Shown in pieces: positions 1 through 9,111 of a DNA stretch of 64,000 nucleotides. Each line of letters starts with the position of its first letter. Position 1 is the first letter of the stretch. This DNA is from Candidatus Muiribacterium halophilum (GTDB taxonomy: Bacteria > Muiribacteriota > Muiribacteriia > Muiribacteriales > Muiribacteriaceae), in contig JALOAD010000007.1 in the NCBI GenBank assembly GCA_023228995.1, positions 24,289 through 88,288 of the forward strand, written 5' to 3'. The position numbers and the translations under genes were made by a program. The notes beneath the pieces were generated by a model that was given only the letters and a program-made list of their open reading frames with translations, was not told the origin of the DNA and searched no databases.

Positions 1-47
1 AATTTTCAAAAAGATAATCTCTACGATAATATCTACAAAATTTTATA

Positions 48-79
48 TAAAAAAAGCCCTCAGTCGAGGGTTTTTTTTA
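48..79 (-). terminator. Rho-independent terminator, probably bidirectional
   Basis: A GC-rich stem CCCTC (57-61), loop AGTC and GAGGG (66-70) is flanked by an A-run on the left and a T-run on the right, so it could terminate in either direction. It lies about 100 bases past the leuS stop. The stretch between (80-174) shows nothing else recognisable. Confidence 0.7.
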
Positions 80-174
80 TTTTAAGTTTACAAATCGAAC
101 ATTTTTGTTTAAAACAAGTTTAAAGTTTTTCCCACTTCACCATTTCACTCTTTCGCTTGCTTCTCGTCTTACTA

Positions 175-2673
175 TTATTTAACCACCAAATTTACAAGTT
201 TGTTTTTAACATATATTTCTTTTAAAATAGTTTTTCCTTCTATATGTCTTATTGTTCCTTCACTTCTTTTTACATAAGCTTTAACTTGTTCTTCACTTGT
301 TCCATGATCTACCATTACTTTATCTCTTAATTTTCCATTTATCATAACAACTATTTCTAATTGAGCTTCTTTACAATATTCTTCGTTATATTCTGGCCAT
401 TCTGAATTAAAAACTGAATCTTTAAAACCTAATTCTTTATATAATTCTTCACTTATATGCGGAATAAACGGAGCCATCATTTTAACCATTTTTAAAAGAG
501 TTTCTCTTATTACAAATATATCACCTTTATCTGGTGATTTTAATTTACTTATATAAGGATTGAATAAATTAAAAAACTCCATATAAGAAGATACAGCAGT
601 ATTAAACTGATGTTTTTCTCCAATATCTGTATTTGCCTTTTTTATTGTTTGATGAAGTTTTCTGTATACTGCACAAGCTTTATTATTTAAATCTGCAAAT
701 TCGACTTTATCACAATTATTTTTATAATATTTTATTCCAGTTTCATATATAGAATATACTTTCTTTACAAATCTAAAACATCCCTGTATTCCGTCATCAG
801 ACCATTCAATATCTTTTTCCGGTGGTGCTGCAAATAATATAAATAATCTTGTTGTATCTGCTCCATATTTTTCAATAGTATCTAAAGGATTTACAACATT
901 ACCTTTTGATTTACTCATTTTGAACCCATTCAAATTCACCATTCCTTGTGCAATAAGCTGTTTAAATGGTTCGTCTTCATTTACAATATCTAAATCTTTT
1001 AAAACTTTTGCAAAAAATCTTGAATAAAGAAGGTGAAGTATTGCATGTTCTATACCACCAATATATTTATCAACAGCATGCCAATAGGAAACTTTATCCT
1101 TATCTATAGCCTTTGTAATATCTTGACCTGTAGGATATCTAAAATAATACCATGATGAACATATAAATGTATCCATAGTATCTGTTTCACGCCTTGCATT
1201 TTCTCCACATTCAGGACATTTGCAATTAACAAATTCTTCACATGATGCAAGTGGAGATTTACCTTTAGCCTGAAGATTAACTTTTGATACATCAGGAAGT
1301 TTTACTGGTAAATTTTCGTCTTTTTCTGGGACAATACCGCATTTTGAACAGTATACAATAGGAATTGGTGCTCCCCAGTATCTCTGCCTTGAAATAAGCC
1401 AATCTCTTAGTCTAAAATTTTCACATTCACCACCAAAATAATTTTGAGCAGCTTTTTTAGCAATTGCTTTAATACCCTCTTCCGATGTCATTTCTGAAAA
1501 CTCACCTGATTCAACCATTATTCCTTTATCTGTATAAGCTTCATTCATTTCTTCTAACTTAATATTTTTTTCTTTATTCTGTATAACTATTTTTATTGCA
1601 AGATTATATTTTTTGGCAAATTCAAAATCTCTCTGATCATGTGCTGGAACAGCCATTACAGCTCCTGTTCCATAATCTGATATTACATAATTACCAATAA
1701 GAATAGGAATTTTTTCCCCATTCAATGGATTAATAGAATTTATACCAAGAGCTATACCTTTTTTTTCAAGTTCATCTGACATTCTTGATCTTTCATCAGT
1801 CATTAATGTTTCATCAATAAAATTCTGCACTTTTTCTTTATCTTTTACATTAATCATAAGTTTGGATACAAGTTCGTGATCTGGGGCAAGCACAATATAT
1901 GTAACTCCAAAAACAGTATCTACTCTTGTTGTAAAAACTTTTATTATTTCATCACTTTCTTCAACTTTAAAATCGATTTCAACTCCAGTAGATTTTCCAA
2001 TCCAGTTTGACTGCATTGTTTTAACTCTATCTGGCCAGCCAGGAAGATTATCAAGATCTTCTAATAGTCTATCAGCATAATCTGTAATTTTAAAAAACCA
2101 TTGTTCAAGATCTTTTTTTCTTACATCTGAATCACAATACTCACATTGACCATCTTTAACCTGCTCATTTGCAAGAACTGTTTCGCATTTGTCACACCAA
2201 TTAACTTTAGATGTTTTTTTATAAGCTAATTTATTTTTAAAAAACTGAATAAATAACCATTGAGTCCATTTATAATAATCAGGAAGACATGTAGTAACTT
2301 CTCTTGACCAATCATAAACAAAACCAAGTTTTCGCATCTGTTCTTTCATCTGACTTATATTTTTTAAAGTCCAACTATCAGGAGCTGTACCTCGTTTTTT
2401 TGCAGCATTTTCAGCAGGAAGACCAAATGAATCCCAACCCATAGGAGAAAGAACATTATAGCCTTTCATATTATAATATCTAGCTAGAAGATCTCCTATA
2501 GAATAAACTCGAGTATGTCCCATATGAAGACCATCTCCAGAAGGATACGGAAACTGAGTAAGAACATACATCTTTTCTTTATCTTTATCTTCTTTTACAT
2601 ATAAAAATTTATTCTCTTCCCAATTATCCTGCCATTTTTTTTCTATAATATTAAAATTATACTCTTTTTCCAT
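175..2673 (-). CDS. leuS: Leucyl-tRNA synthetase
   Basis: Cytoplasmic class Ia aminoacyl-tRNA synthetase that charges tRNA-Leu. The class I HIGH-type signature reads HMGH at about residues 50-53 and the KMSKS loop is intact near residue 584. Two zinc-binding clusters are visible: CDKC...CEYC near 158-182, and CSKCG...CKCPECGE near 443-495. The CP1 editing region lies between the catalytic halves, and the length of 832 residues is normal for bacterial LeuRS. The start ATG has an AAGGAGA-like ribosome site a few bases upstream. No T-box leader is evident; the upstream gap holds hairpin repeats instead. Confidence 0.98.
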   Translation of the reverse strand: MEKEYNFNIIEKKWQDNWEENKFLYVKEDKDKEKMYVLTQFPYPSGDGLHMGHTRVYSIGDLLARYYNMKGYNVLSPMGWDSFGLPAENAAKKRGTAPDSWTLKNISQMKEQMRKLGFVYDWSREVTTCLPDYYKWTQWLFIQFFKNKLAYKKTSKVNWCDKCETVLANEQVKDGQCEYCDSDVRKKDLEQWFFKITDYADRLLEDLDNLPGWPDRVKTMQSNWIGKSTGVEIDFKVEESDEIIKVFTTRVDTVFGVTYIVLAPDHELVSKLMINVKDKEKVQNFIDETLMTDERSRMSDELEKKGIALGINSINPLNGEKIPILIGNYVISDYGTGAVMAVPAHDQRDFEFAKKYNLAIKIVIQNKEKNIKLEEMNEAYTDKGIMVESGEFSEMTSEEGIKAIAKKAAQNYFGGECENFRLRDWLISRQRYWGAPIPIVYCSKCGIVPEKDENLPVKLPDVSKVNLQAKGKSPLASCEEFVNCKCPECGENARRETDTMDTFICSSWYYFRYPTGQDITKAIDKDKVSYWHAVDKYIGGIEHAILHLLYSRFFAKVLKDLDIVNEDEPFKQLIAQGMVNLNGFKMSKSKGNVVNPLDTIEKYGADTTRLFILFAAPPEKDIEWSDDGIQGCFRFVKKVYSIYETGIKYYKNNCDKVEFADLNNKACAVYRKLHQTIKKANTDIGEKHQFNTAVSSYMEFFNLFNPYISKLKSPDKGDIFVIRETLLKMVKMMAPFIPHISEELYKELGFKDSVFNSEWPEYNEEYCKEAQLEIVVMINGKLRDKVMVDHGTSEEQVKAYVKRSEGTIRHIEGKTILKEIYVKNKLVNLVVK

Positions 2674-2752
2674 ATCAAATCTCCTTAAATCTTATACTGT
2701 TTGATTTTATCGTTAAATAGTACAAATAGTCTTAATCAAAGTCAATTAACAT

Positions 2753-2850
2753 AACTTTAGTTATTTTACAACTAAAGTTGATGATTAGCAGTATAAAACC
2801 ATAATTAGCAACTTGTTTCGCTAATTGTGACTTTAGTTGCACTAATTGCT
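2753..2850. repeat. R3 hairpin-repeat cluster upstream of leuS
   Basis: Two clear stem-loops are seen: a 10-bp stem AACTTTAGTT/AACTAAAGTT (2753-2762 with 2770-2779), and AATTAGC/GCTAATT (2803-2809 with 2820-2826). A GTGACTTTAGTTGCAC-like segment follows. Related hairpins recur in at least five other gaps (near 20.2, 24.5, 47.3, 56.7 and 58.8 kb). Confidence 0.6.
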
Positions 2851-2920
2851 TTCCTCTACTTCACTATTTCACACAAAATTGTTACCTGAACATTTTGATT
2901 AACCATTTCGCCCGTTTTTT

Positions 2921-3475
2921 TTAATATTTATCTAAAATTCTTCTCCAAACTGAATCTGGAGCTTTAACAACATTATAATTAATGTAATTTATTGCACTTT
3001 CTTCATCAAGATATAAAGTATTTTGACCAATTTTTTCGCATTCAAGCTCACCATAACTCATATCTTCTTCAGGATTTTCAGAAACATCCATTAATTCACC
3101 CATAAGACCCTCATCTGAAAGAAAAAGTTCAACAGCAAGCTTTTTTCTAGCTTTTAATTCATTATTACTAATTATGGTGTTTTTAATATCTTCAATTTTA
3201 AAATCTTTAAAATTTATCAAATTATCTTTTATAAATAATGATAAAGAAAAAACTCTTTCATCCTTGAGCTTTATTAAAATAATAAGTTCTTCAATGTCAC
3301 TTTTTTCATTAATAATATTAACAAAATAATGAGTTTCAGGAAAATCACCCGGATAAAAAGAAACAATAGTATCACTGGAAGCCTCAACAACTTTAATTTG
3401 TTCTTCTGATGAACAAATAATTTTTAATAAAAAATAATTTTCTTTCCTATTTTTTCTCAAAACAAAACTTATCAT
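2921..3475 (-). CDS. Hypothetical protein, 184 aa
   Basis: No family is recognised. The predicted product is soluble, has no signal peptide or membrane segment, and is rich in acidic residues toward the C-terminus (about residues 125-150). It alternates hydrophobic strands and charged helices, consistent with a small alpha/beta protein. It is followed by leuS on the same strand about 250 bases away, with repeat DNA between, so co-transcription is uncertain. Codon use looks like the neighbours. A normal ATG start is present but the Shine-Dalgarno is weak (GGGGGCTAT before the ATG). Confidence 0.75.
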   Translation of the reverse strand: MISFVLRKNRKENYFLLKIICSSEEQIKVVEASSDTIVSFYPGDFPETHYFVNIINEKSDIEELIILIKLKDERVFSLSLFIKDNLINFKDFKIEDIKNTIISNNELKARKKLAVELFLSDEGLMGELMDVSENPEEDMSYGELECEKIGQNTLYLDEESAINYINYNVVKAPDSVWRRILDKY

Positions 3476-3620
3476 ATAGCCCCCAAGACTTAATAATTTT
3501 TATTATTTTATCATTATTTTAAAAAAAAGTATAAAAATAATGAAAACCAGCAAATAGTTAATACAGTTAGCACAAATTTATCATTTTATGATAAATTTGT
3601 TAGTTGAAAAAAACACTGTT

Positions 3621-3706
3621 TTTATACCAGTTTCATACACTTTCACATACCGTTCTCATACGCTTTCACATACCGTTCTCATACGCTTTCATACTGCTTT
3701 TAATAC
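3621..3706. repeat. R1 decamer array (CATACCG/CATACGC units)
   Basis: Degenerate units of about 10-14 bases such as TCATACGCTT, CACATACCG and CATACTGCTT follow one another. The same motif family recurs at 38.77, 45.38, 47.36, 50.1-50.46 and 58.94 kb. It ends directly against an R2 element. The rest of the gap 3476-3873 holds only an AAATTTATCATTTTATGATAAATTT-type palindrome near 3575-3600 and no gene. Confidence 0.65.
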
Positions 3707-3748
3707 AGATCCCGGCTCAGAATAGTACCGGGATAACAGTATTTTGTC
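3706..3748. repeat. R2 element (short copy) with CCCGG hairpin
   Basis: TCCCGG (3710-3715) and CCGGGA (3728-3733) form a stem. It is followed by a weakly conserved ATAACAGTATT tail. Fuller copies of the same element are at 22476-22552 and 47404-47475. Confidence 0.6.
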
Positions 3749-3873
3749 ACTAATGTCATAAAATGACATGTCGCGCTCTATCCGTCACAGCTTCACTGAT
3801 TTAACTCTCAACCCTTTCACCCTTCACTTATTTTCAATTATCCTTTTTGTCTTTTTACACAACTTCCTCTAAT

Positions 3874-3902
3874 TTGACAATATAAGCAATATATAATAAT
3901 AT
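3874..3902 (+). promoter_or_regulatory. Sigma70-type promoter of the STAS gene
   Basis: A consensus -35 TTGACA (3874-3879), a 17-base spacer and TAATAT (3897-3902) as -10. It stands 43 bases before the ATG, which has a GGAG ribosome site. Confidence 0.7.
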
Positions 3903-3945
3903 TTCCACAACATTAATAAAAATATCTTTTCGGAGTATATTTTTT

Positions 3946-4293
3946 ATGGAAATTAACTTCAAACATATTGAAGAAGAAAATATAGTTATTGTTTTTCCAT
4001 CTGGTTCTTTTGAAATGGAAGATTCTGCATACTTCGAAAAAACAGTTTCTGATATTATTTCTGAAACTAAAACCAAAAAACTGCTTTTAAACATGTCTAT
4101 GCTTGAATATCTCAATTCAACCGCATTAAATCTTTTTATTGGTGTTTATAATAGATTGCTAAAAAGTGGCATTAGAATAGTGTTTTGCTCTCTTTCAAAA
4201 CCAGTAGAAACTTTATTTAATATAACTTCTTTAAAACTTCTTGTTCCAATATATCCAACCGAATGGGATGCAATTCAATATTTAAAAAAATAA
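3946..4293 (+). CDS. STAS-domain protein (anti-sigma factor antagonist-like)
   Basis: A single STAS domain of 115 residues, the fold of SpoIIAA/RsbV anti-anti-sigma factors and related regulators. The beta-strand pattern (IVIVFPSGSFEM, KKLLLNMSML) and the segment LNSTALNLF match the region that carries the phosphorylatable Ser/Thr in SpoIIAA-like proteins; here the candidate is S or T in NSTA. It has its own promoter and no operon partner on the plus strand. A possible partner is the RsbW/SpoIIAB-like ATPase at 35.9-36.3 kb, but nothing in the sequence links them. The family is clear; the target is unknown. Confidence 0.85.
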   Translation: MEINFKHIEEENIVIVFPSGSFEMEDSAYFEKTVSDIISETKTKKLLLNMSMLEYLNSTALNLFIGVYNRLLKSGIRIVFCSLSKPVETLFNITSLKLLVPIYPTEWDAIQYLKK

Positions 4294-4435
4294 ATTATTT
4301 TTTTTAATTTTTTTTATTTTAAATGATTTTTTTACTATAAAGACCGATGACCCTTTTTTTAAAAGTATTTATTTACAATATATACAGAGTCTCAAATGTC
4401 GTTTTTGTCGTTTTTCCTAAAACTGAACAATGTTG

Positions 4436-4464
4436 TTGACAAATTGTTTTTTAGTATTTATAAT
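4436..4464 (+). promoter_or_regulatory. Perfect-consensus sigma70 promoter of the XRE-cupin gene
   Basis: TTGACA (4436-4441), exactly 17 bases, TATAAT (4459-4464). A transcript starting near 4471 excludes translation from the in-frame ATG at 4396. It supports the start at 4513, which is preceded by AGGAGGA. Confidence 0.9.
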
Positions 4465-4512
4465 AACATGTATAGAAATAAACAAAAATTAAATCCAAGG
4501 AGGATTCATATA

Positions 4513-5064
4513 ATGAACATTGGTGAAGAATTGAGAAAAACTAGAAACTTAAAAGGTTATACTATGAAATACTTAGCTGACAACGCTGGTATATCACAAG
4601 CTCTTGTTTCACAAATTGAAAGAAATGTAGTAGATCCATCTTTAAAAACTTTAAGAGCTATACTAAGAGTATTGGATACTGAACTTGCAACTTTCTTCCT
4701 TTACGATTCATCAACTCCTGAAGTTGTATTTGCTAGAAAAAACAGAACTAAAATGCAGTTAAAAAACCCAAAACTTATTGCTGAAAATCTTGTTGATCCT
4801 ACAATAACAAAAAGAATGCAGCCTTTAAGACTAATTATACCTAACAATGAAGCTTTTACAAAAAACGATTATAAACACACAGGTGAAGAATTTGGATTTG
4901 TACTTACTGGAACTGGGACAATCAAATTAAAAAACAAATTAAATGATTATCACATTAAAGTAGGAGATACTTTCTATATACCTTCACATTTATTTGACAG
5001 AATTGAAAACAATGGAAAAGATGATCTTGAAATTATATGGGTAGCAACCCCTCCAACCATGTAA
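4513..5064 (+). CDS. XRE-family transcriptional regulator with C-terminal cupin domain
   Basis: An N-terminal helix-turn-helix of the XRE type covers about residues 3-60, with the recognition region AGISQALVSQIERN. A C-terminal cupin_2 barrel occupies about residues 110-180 (HTGEEFGFVLTGTG, GDTFYIPSHLFDRIEN). This is the PuuR/SutR-like architecture, in which the cupin usually senses a small metabolite. The ATG at 4513 was chosen because of the strong AGGAGGA site and the consensus promoter inside any longer version. A TTCG-loop terminator follows. The gene is monocistronic, so the regulon is unknown. The 183-residue length is typical. Confidence 0.93.
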   Translation: MNIGEELRKTRNLKGYTMKYLADNAGISQALVSQIERNVVDPSLKTLRAILRVLDTELATFFLYDSSTPEVVFARKNRTKMQLKNPKLIAENLVDPTITKRMQPLRLIIPNNEAFTKNDYKHTGEEFGFVLTGTGTIKLKNKLNDYHIKVGDTFYIPSHLFDRIENNGKDDLEIIWVATPPTM

Positions 5065-5074
5065 TATTTTTTTT

Positions 5075-5107
5075 AAAGGGCTTCTTCGGAAGCCCTTTTT
5101 TTTATTT
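5075..5107 (+). terminator. Rho-independent terminator with TTCG tetraloop
   Basis: AAAGGGCTTC (5075-5084), TTCG loop and GAAGCCCTTT (5089-5098), followed by a T-run. It is immediately downstream of the XRE-cupin gene and could also serve the minus-strand gene ending at 5134. Confidence 0.92.
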
Positions 5108-5133
5108 CAACGAAATTTTATTTCAACGAAATG

Positions 5134-5874
5134 TTATTTCCAGGAAATACCCCAAACAGGAATATCCTTCTCAATATTAACCCAGAATTCCTCACCTTTT
5201 TTTAGATAAATATTTTGAGTATTAGGAAAAACTAATCCAGATATAGAACCTTGAAATCCAGCAACAATATAACCAATACCACCCATAAGAATATTTAAAT
5301 TAGGTCTTGTCTTCATTTCATATTCTTTTTCAAAAAAAATACTATCGCCATACCATGTAAGAACACTTTTTATTCTTCCAGATATTTTACCATTATTCAA
5401 AAGACCTTTTCTTTTTTTTAATTTAGTAATCTCAAGAATACCCTTTAAACCACTTGGAAGAACAAGAGCATTTTGATAATAATAATCCTCAGCAACTTCT
5501 ATTTCATAATCTCCAACTTCATCAATAGCAGAGTGAATATTATCAAGAAGTCTAAATTTCAATTTAGTATTTTTCTTTAATCTTCCATTAACATAATCAA
5601 TATGAGTAGTATCTGAAAAATAAAATTTTAAAATTTTATCAATTCTCTTAAATCTAGAATAATAAGGAAATATCTCCCCCCATGTTTTCATTTCAATATT
5701 ATTTATCTTTTTCCCATAATCAACTTCTGTCACTTTACCAAAAAGCCTCCACTCAACAAAAACAAGTTTTGTAAAAAACTCTCTTTCAAAATCCTGACAA
5801 AAAGTTTTTTGATAAGAAAAGGAAAAAGCAATAAAAAAACAAAGTGAAAAAAAAGAAATTCTTTTAAAAACCAT
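5134..5874 (-). CDS. Exported hypothetical protein
   Basis: No family is recognised. Starting at the ATG at 5874, the protein begins MVFKR followed by a hydrophobic stretch and a cleavage-like FCQ, a convincing Sec signal peptide. The mature part (about 220 residues) is beta-rich and ends with GYIVAGFQGSISGLVFP and a charged tail, plausibly periplasmic or envelope-associated. A longer in-frame start at 5913 has a weak GGA ribosome site but would put 13 extra residues before the signal peptide. It lies 4 bases after the lipoprotein gene and is probably co-transcribed with it. Confidence 0.75.
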   Translation of the reverse strand: MVFKRISFFSLCFFIAFSFSYQKTFCQDFEREFFTKLVFVEWRLFGKVTEVDYGKKINNIEMKTWGEIFPYYSRFKRIDKILKFYFSDTTHIDYVNGRLKKNTKLKFRLLDNIHSAIDEVGDYEIEVAEDYYYQNALVLPSGLKGILEITKLKKRKGLLNNGKISGRIKSVLTWYGDSIFFEKEYEMKTRPNLNILMGGIGYIVAGFQGSISGLVFPNTQNIYLKKGEEFWVNIEKDIPVWGISWK

Positions 5875-5878
5875 TTTA

Positions 5879-6364
5879 TTAAAGACGCAATTTAATATGA
5901 AGTTTATTCTCATTTATATTTTCCAAAACTATTTTATAAAAATTAGTTTCAACAATATTATTATCTTCATAAAAATTAACTTTTAAAATATCAGCAACAG
6001 CAACAGTACAAACAGGAATAGCAAGTTCAGTATCACCTTTTCTAAACCATGTCTCAAATCTGTAATCAGTCGATTTAGAAAGATAATAATCAACAAAATC
6101 TTTTTCAAGATTAAGACTCCAACCCGCAGGTCTTGGAAACTCAACTTCAACTCTAATATCATCTTCACGACTATATAAATAATCAATTGGTATTTCAAGC
6201 TTAAAATCATAAATATCAATAACAGTCTGTGTAGAATCAAGCATAGAAGATCTATCAACTTCACCAGTTATAGATGTAATCGGTGTACTTTGATCAGTCT
6301 TTGAACAACCAGTTAGTGTAAACAATAAAAAAATATTAAAGCATAAAATTATAATTTTCTTCAT
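5879..6364 (-). CDS. Putative lipoprotein, 161 aa
   Basis: The N-terminus is a textbook lipoprotein signal: MKKIIILCFN, a hydrophobic core and the lipobox LTGC at about residues 17-20. The mature part is of unknown family and looks beta-rich with several Asp/Glu clusters. It is directly followed, 4 bases on, by an exported protein of unknown function, so the two probably act together in the envelope. No Shine-Dalgarno is obvious. Confidence 0.8.
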   Translation of the reverse strand: MKKIIILCFNIFLLFTLTGCSKTDQSTPITSITGEVDRSSMLDSTQTVIDIYDFKLEIPIDYLYSREDDIRVEVEFPRPAGWSLNLEKDFVDYYLSKSTDYRFETWFRKGDTELAIPVCTVAVADILKVNFYEDNNIVETNFYKIVLENINENKLHIKLRL

Positions 6365-6427
6365 AGTTAAATTATCGGAATATAAAAAATAATGATGAAG
6401 TCAAACCGGTACACATTACATTAAATT

Positions 6428-6565
6428 TTATCTATTAAAATACATTTCTCTAATTGCTTCTTTTATATTAAACTGATTTCTTTCTTTAAAATCAGCATTT
6501 ATCCGCATTATTTTTGTCTTTTTATTTAAAATACTTTGTTTTTGTGAAATCTGTTTTTTTTTCAT
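6428..6565 (-). CDS. Small basic protein, 45 aa, hypothetical
   Basis: A short reading frame starts at ATG 6565 and stops with TAA at 6428-6430. It is preceded by a strong AAGAGGGG ribosome site that overlaps the end of the HDOD gene, so the two are probably translationally coupled. The product starts MKKKQISQKQ and is rich in Lys/Arg/Gln/Asn, with no hydrophobic segment. It resembles no family I know. The strong ribosome site and tight spacing argue for a real gene; absence of recognisable homology keeps confidence moderate. Confidence 0.55.
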   Translation of the reverse strand: MKKKQISQKQSILNKKTKIMRINADFKERNQFNIKEAIREMYFNR

Positions 6566-6576
6566 ATTCACCCCTC

Positions 6577-7476
6577 TTAGGATTTTAATGTCTTAAAAAT
6601 ATCCTCAACTTCTTCTCTCATACCTTTTACTCTTGAAAGAAGTTTTTTTGTATCAAATTTATTTTTATCAAAATAATTCCATATATTAGAATCAAGTTTA
6701 CTATTAAAATCTCCAGAATTTCCAATTTTGGAAAGCTTTATAATATTATCCGAAATATGACTTATACCAACAAGGTAAGTTGTTTTACCCATTATAAATT
6801 CATTAATCGGTGGATTATGATGAGAAGCAACAACAAGTTTTATTTTTTTAGGAATACTCCATTTTTCACAAAGCCATCTACCAACTTCAGCATGATTAAA
6901 TTTGAGCAATTTATTTTCAGCTTCAAAAAAAGAAATTTTTTCTCTTTCAACCTCTGAAAGAAGTCTTGTCATCAATGTAGGCATATAAACAGCATAAATT
7001 AATTTACCTATATCATGCATTATACCACTTACCCAAATATCCTCAGATACATCAACCTGAAGAATTTCAGCTACAATTTTATTCAAAAATGCAACAGCAA
7101 GCGAATGTTTCCAAAAATTTTCAATACTAAATTCAAATTGACTAAAACTATCAAAACTCTTAATAACAGATACACCAATTATAATACTTCTAACCTGATT
7201 AACTCCCAATCTCATAATCGCATTATCAATTGAAGTTGTCTCGGAATTACCAGCATAAAATGCAGAATTTGCAACTCTTAAAAGCTTTGTTGTAATTGCC
7301 TGATCCATATTTACAGTTTCAGCAAGTTCTTTTACAGAAAAATTAGGATTATTAACTGTTTTCAGAAGTTTTGCAGCAACAATTGGAAGTGTAGGAATAT
7401 CATCGATTTTATCAAGAACAGATAATAATTCCTCTTTTGATAAAACAATAAGATCTTCAAAATGGAAAATATTCAT
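6577..7476 (-). CDS. HDOD-domain signalling protein
   Basis: An HDOD domain covers most of the protein. The typical opening IPTLPIVAAKLLKTVNNP (about residues 25-43), LLRVANSAFY and DNAIMRLGVNQVR motifs are present, and the degenerate HD site reads HDIGKL. HDOD proteins are non-catalytic HD relatives found in bacterial signal transduction (motility, c-di-GMP, stress). There is no receiver, GGDEF or EAL domain fused here; a short N-terminal helix of about 20 residues precedes the domain. A 45-residue reading frame follows immediately. The function in this organism is unknown. Confidence 0.9.
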   Translation of the reverse strand: MNIFHFEDLIVLSKEELLSVLDKIDDIPTLPIVAAKLLKTVNNPNFSVKELAETVNMDQAITTKLLRVANSAFYAGNSETTSIDNAIMRLGVNQVRSIIIGVSVIKSFDSFSQFEFSIENFWKHSLAVAFLNKIVAEILQVDVSEDIWVSGIMHDIGKLIYAVYMPTLMTRLLSEVEREKISFFEAENKLLKFNHAEVGRWLCEKWSIPKKIKLVVASHHNPPINEFIMGKTTYLVGISHISDNIIKLSKIGNSGDFNSKLDSNIWNYFDKNKFDTKKLLSRVKGMREEVEDIFKTLKS

Positions 7477-7556
7477 AATAATAAATAACCTCTCTTTTTA
7501 AATATTAGCATAAAAAAAAATTAATTGCCATATGAATCCTTTCATATCGTTAAATA

Positions 7557-9080
7557 TTAAAAATTCAATGATTTTATTATAGTATTTTGATTTATTATAG
7601 TATGAAATTGAGAATTTTCATTATCAACAGAATCTATCCTTTTATGAACACCAATGCTTTTTTCTCTTAAAAGAGCACTTTGCATAATAAGTTTTGAAAC
7701 CTGATACATATTCATAAGGCAAAGATTTTCTTGATCTGATGGAATTAGCGTATAAATATTTTGCTTGTCAATATAATCCTTTAAGATTAAAAGTCCTTTA
7801 CTGTTTCGTTTAATGCCAATATATTTTTCATTCATTTCTTTAAGTTCATTTTTTTTAGAAAAAACATCAACATTGTATTTAGCAGTTTTAATTTTACTAG
7901 TTAAAATATTAATTTTATCTATTTTATTTATTTCAACACTATTAGCTGATGAAATACCATATACAAGACATTCAAGAAGAGAATTACTAGCAAGTCTGTT
8001 TGCTCCATGAACTCCTGAAGCTGCACATTCTCCGCAAGCATATATATTATCTATATTTGTTTTTCCATTATTATCAACCTTAATACCACCAATAAAATAA
8101 TGACAAGCAGGCCTTACCGGAACAGGTTGTAATGCAATATCAAAACCTTCATTTAGACAATATTGATATATATTTGGAAATCTATTTATCAGATAATCTT
8201 TACCAAGATGTCTAACATCAAGATAAACATTAGAAATATTATTTTTTTCCATATAATCTGTAATACCTAAGCTAACAATATCTCTAGGTGCTAATTCTGC
8301 CTTTTCATGATATAGCCCAAGAAATTCATTTCCCTTATTATCAATTATCTTACCACCTTCACCTCTTAATGATTCAGATATAAGAAAAAAATTTTTACCA
8401 GCACAAAAAACAGTAGGATGAAATTGAATAAATTCCATATCACACAATTCTATTCCAGCTCTCCATGCCATAGCAATTCCATCTCCAGTCAAAAGAGTTG
8501 AATTAGATGTTGATGAAAATAATCCTCCAATACCACCTGTAGATATAATGAAATTTTGAGAATTAATCTCTTTAACATCATTATTTTTATTAAAATAGAA
8601 AAGCGAATATATATTATTATATTTATCTTTTGAAAAATCACATGCAAATCCTTCAATAAAATCAATATCGTGACAATTTTTTCTAATATATTCTGAAAGA
8701 CCTCTATGAATCTCCCTACCGGTAATATCACCTATATGAAGCACACGATCATAACTATGAGCAGCTTCTTTTGTTGGAATATCATTAAAAAAAACACCTT
8801 TATTATTCAACCATTTAAGAATATCCTGAGCTGAATGTATTAAAAAATGAGTATTTTCTATACAATTAAGATTTTTTCCAGCGTTTATTGTATCAACATA
8901 ATGACTTTGAGCTGAATCTTCCTCATATACAGGAATAGAAACTCCACCTTGTGCTTTAAAAGAATTATTTTCTTCTTTTTCCTTTTTATAAAGAACAGCT
9001 GTTTTAAAACCCCTTTCATATGAAGTTATTGCAGAAGAAAGTCCGGCAATTCCACCACCGATAACCACAACATCATACAT
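7557..9080 (-). CDS. nadB: L-aspartate oxidase
   Basis: FAD-dependent enzyme oxidising aspartate to iminoaspartate in NAD synthesis; under anaerobiosis fumarate can accept the electrons. The FAD-binding motif VVIGGGIAGLSS is at residues 5-16. AQGGVSIPV, GREIHRGLSEY, LRGEGGKI and the diagnostic GVHGANRLASNSLLE (near residue 360) are present. The family is shared with succinate dehydrogenase/fumarate reductase flavoproteins, but the overall pattern and 507-residue length fit NadB. No nadA or nadC is adjacent in this window, which is somewhat unusual. Confidence 0.9.
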   Translation of the reverse strand: MYDVVVIGGGIAGLSSAITSYERGFKTAVLYKKEKEENNSFKAQGGVSIPVYEEDSAQSHYVDTINAGKNLNCIENTHFLIHSAQDILKWLNNKGVFFNDIPTKEAAHSYDRVLHIGDITGREIHRGLSEYIRKNCHDIDFIEGFACDFSKDKYNNIYSLFYFNKNNDVKEINSQNFIISTGGIGGLFSSTSNSTLLTGDGIAMAWRAGIELCDMEFIQFHPTVFCAGKNFFLISESLRGEGGKIIDNKGNEFLGLYHEKAELAPRDIVSLGITDYMEKNNISNVYLDVRHLGKDYLINRFPNIYQYCLNEGFDIALQPVPVRPACHYFIGGIKVDNNGKTNIDNIYACGECAASGVHGANRLASNSLLECLVYGISSANSVEINKIDKINILTSKIKTAKYNVDVFSKKNELKEMNEKYIGIKRNSKGLLILKDYIDKQNIYTLIPSDQENLCLMNMYQVSKLIMQSALLREKSIGVHKRIDSVDNENSQFHTIINQNTIIKSLNF

Positions 9081-9111
9081 AATTACCTCTTTATAAAATA
9101 ATATTTATATT

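Noticed and set aside
4396-4512. Longer N-terminus for the XRE-cupin regulator
   Set aside because: A perfect promoter lies inside it and AGGAGGA precedes the ATG at 4513.
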